The position numbers were made by a program, and so were the translations under genes. DNA of 38,446 nucleotides, from positions 1 through 38,446 of the forward strand of contig JAUYEF010000091.1 in assembly GCA_030691635.1 (NCBI GenBank). Reading direction: 5' to 3'. The notes beneath the pieces are model-generated. The model did not search any database. It saw only the letters and a list, made by a program, of their open reading frames with translations, and was not told the origin of the DNA. Every line of letters starts with the position of its first letter. Position 1 is the stretch's first letter. The stretch is from Bacillota bacterium. GTDB lineage: Bacteria > Bacillota > Sulfobacillia > JAUYEF01. This document shows positions 37,666-38,446 of the stretch, in pieces.

Positions 37666-38446
37666 TCACAGGACTTTCTTGGACGCGACGAGGATCTTCC
37701 TCAGCGTCCCAAGCTCCTCAAGCGCTTTTCCCGTGCCCCTGACGACGCCGAGCAAGGGCTCTTCGGTTATCGTGACAGGCATGCCCGTCTGCTCGGACAC
37801 GAGCCTGTCGATCCCCCGGAGCAGCGAGCCGCCGCCGGTCATGACTATCCCCTTGTCCATGATGTCGGCCGCCAGCTCGGGCGGCGTCTTCTCCAGGGTC
37901 ACCCTGATGGCGTCAATAATGGCGGCCACAGGCTCGGAGAGAGCTTTCCTGACCTCTTCCGCGGTGATGGTGATCGTCTTCGGTAGGCCGGTGACGAGGT
38001 CACGCCCCTTCACGTCCATCGTTTCACCGTCATTCAGCGCGTACGCGGACCCGACCTGGATCTTGATGTCCTCGGAAGTCCTTTCGCCTATCATCAGGTT
38101 GTAGGACCGTTTCACATAGTTGACTATCGCTTCGTCCATTTCGTCTCCGGCGATCCGGATGGACTTGGACGTGACGATCCCGCCGAGAGAGATCACCGCC
38201 ACCTCGGTGGTCCCTCCCCCTATGTCCACGATCATGTTGCCGGTCGGCTCGTGAACGGGCATGCCGGCCCCGATCGCCGCCGCCATGGGCTCTTCTATCA
38301 GGTAGGCCTCTCTCGCACCCGCTTGAAGCGTGGCGTCGATGACCGCGCGCCTCTCCACTTCTGTCACGCCGCTCGGCACCGCCACCAGCACCCTGGGCTT
38401 GAAAAGCGTTCTCCGGTGGGCTCTGAGGATGAAGTGCCGGAGCATG
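37666..38446 (-). CDS. mreB: Rod shape-determining protein MreB (5' part beyond window)
   Basis: [59 protein letters not shown]-terminus cut by window edge. Confidence 0.95.
   Translation of the reverse strand, partial: MLRHFILRAHRRTLFKPRVLVAVPSGVTEVERRAVIDATLQAGAREAYLIEEPMAAAIGAGMPVHEPTGNMIVDIGGGTTEVAVISLGGIVTSKSIRIAGDEMDEAIVNYVKRSYNLMIGERTSEDIKIQVGSAYALNDGETMDVKGRDLVTGLPKTITITAEEVRKALSEPVAAIIDAIRVTLEKTPPELAADIMDKGIVMTGGGSLLRGIDRLVSEQTGMPVTITEEPLLGVVRGTGKALEELGTLRKILVASKKVL

Overview
GC-rich bacterial chromosome segment, gene order suggesting a Clostridia-like Bacillota. No rRNA, tRNA, CRISPR or intact mobile element was recognised. Right end (about 30.9-38.4 kb): conserved minus-strand cell-shape/division cluster mreB(partial)-mreC-mreD-mrdA(PBP2)-minC-minD-minE-rodA. 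Left end: family-5 ABC importer SBP and two permeases (no ATPases in the window), an LVIVD-repeat protein and a malate/lactate-type dehydrogenase. Middle: CopA with a CsoR-like operator, a YtcJ-like amidohydrolase, an RNase J-like beta-CASP protein, MFS, S9 peptidase, an orphan DNA methyltransferase, a serine hydrolase and an SDR. Two signals stand out. (1) A compact seven-gene minus-strand operon (8433-14765) encodes a CooF-like ferredoxin and a CODH/CooS homologue that keeps the N-terminal cluster-B cysteine spacing (Cx2Cx4Cx13C) but appears to lack most C-cluster ligands. These are followed by an FAD/NAD(P) oxidoreductase, a ferredoxin-domain protein, a Cys-containing unknown, a DUF1893 protein and a LarA-like racemase with its catalytic residues. 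(2) Two separate intergenic tandem arrays (87-435 and 23607-23794) both have a period of exactly 94 bp, share a GACTTCCC(A/G)GCAG core at a similar phase and carry hairpins in each unit. They may be a dispersed repeat or structured-RNA family. Two decayed genes (M42 peptidase; cyclase/prenyltransferase-like) are also supported. All family names come from reading translations; no searches were run.
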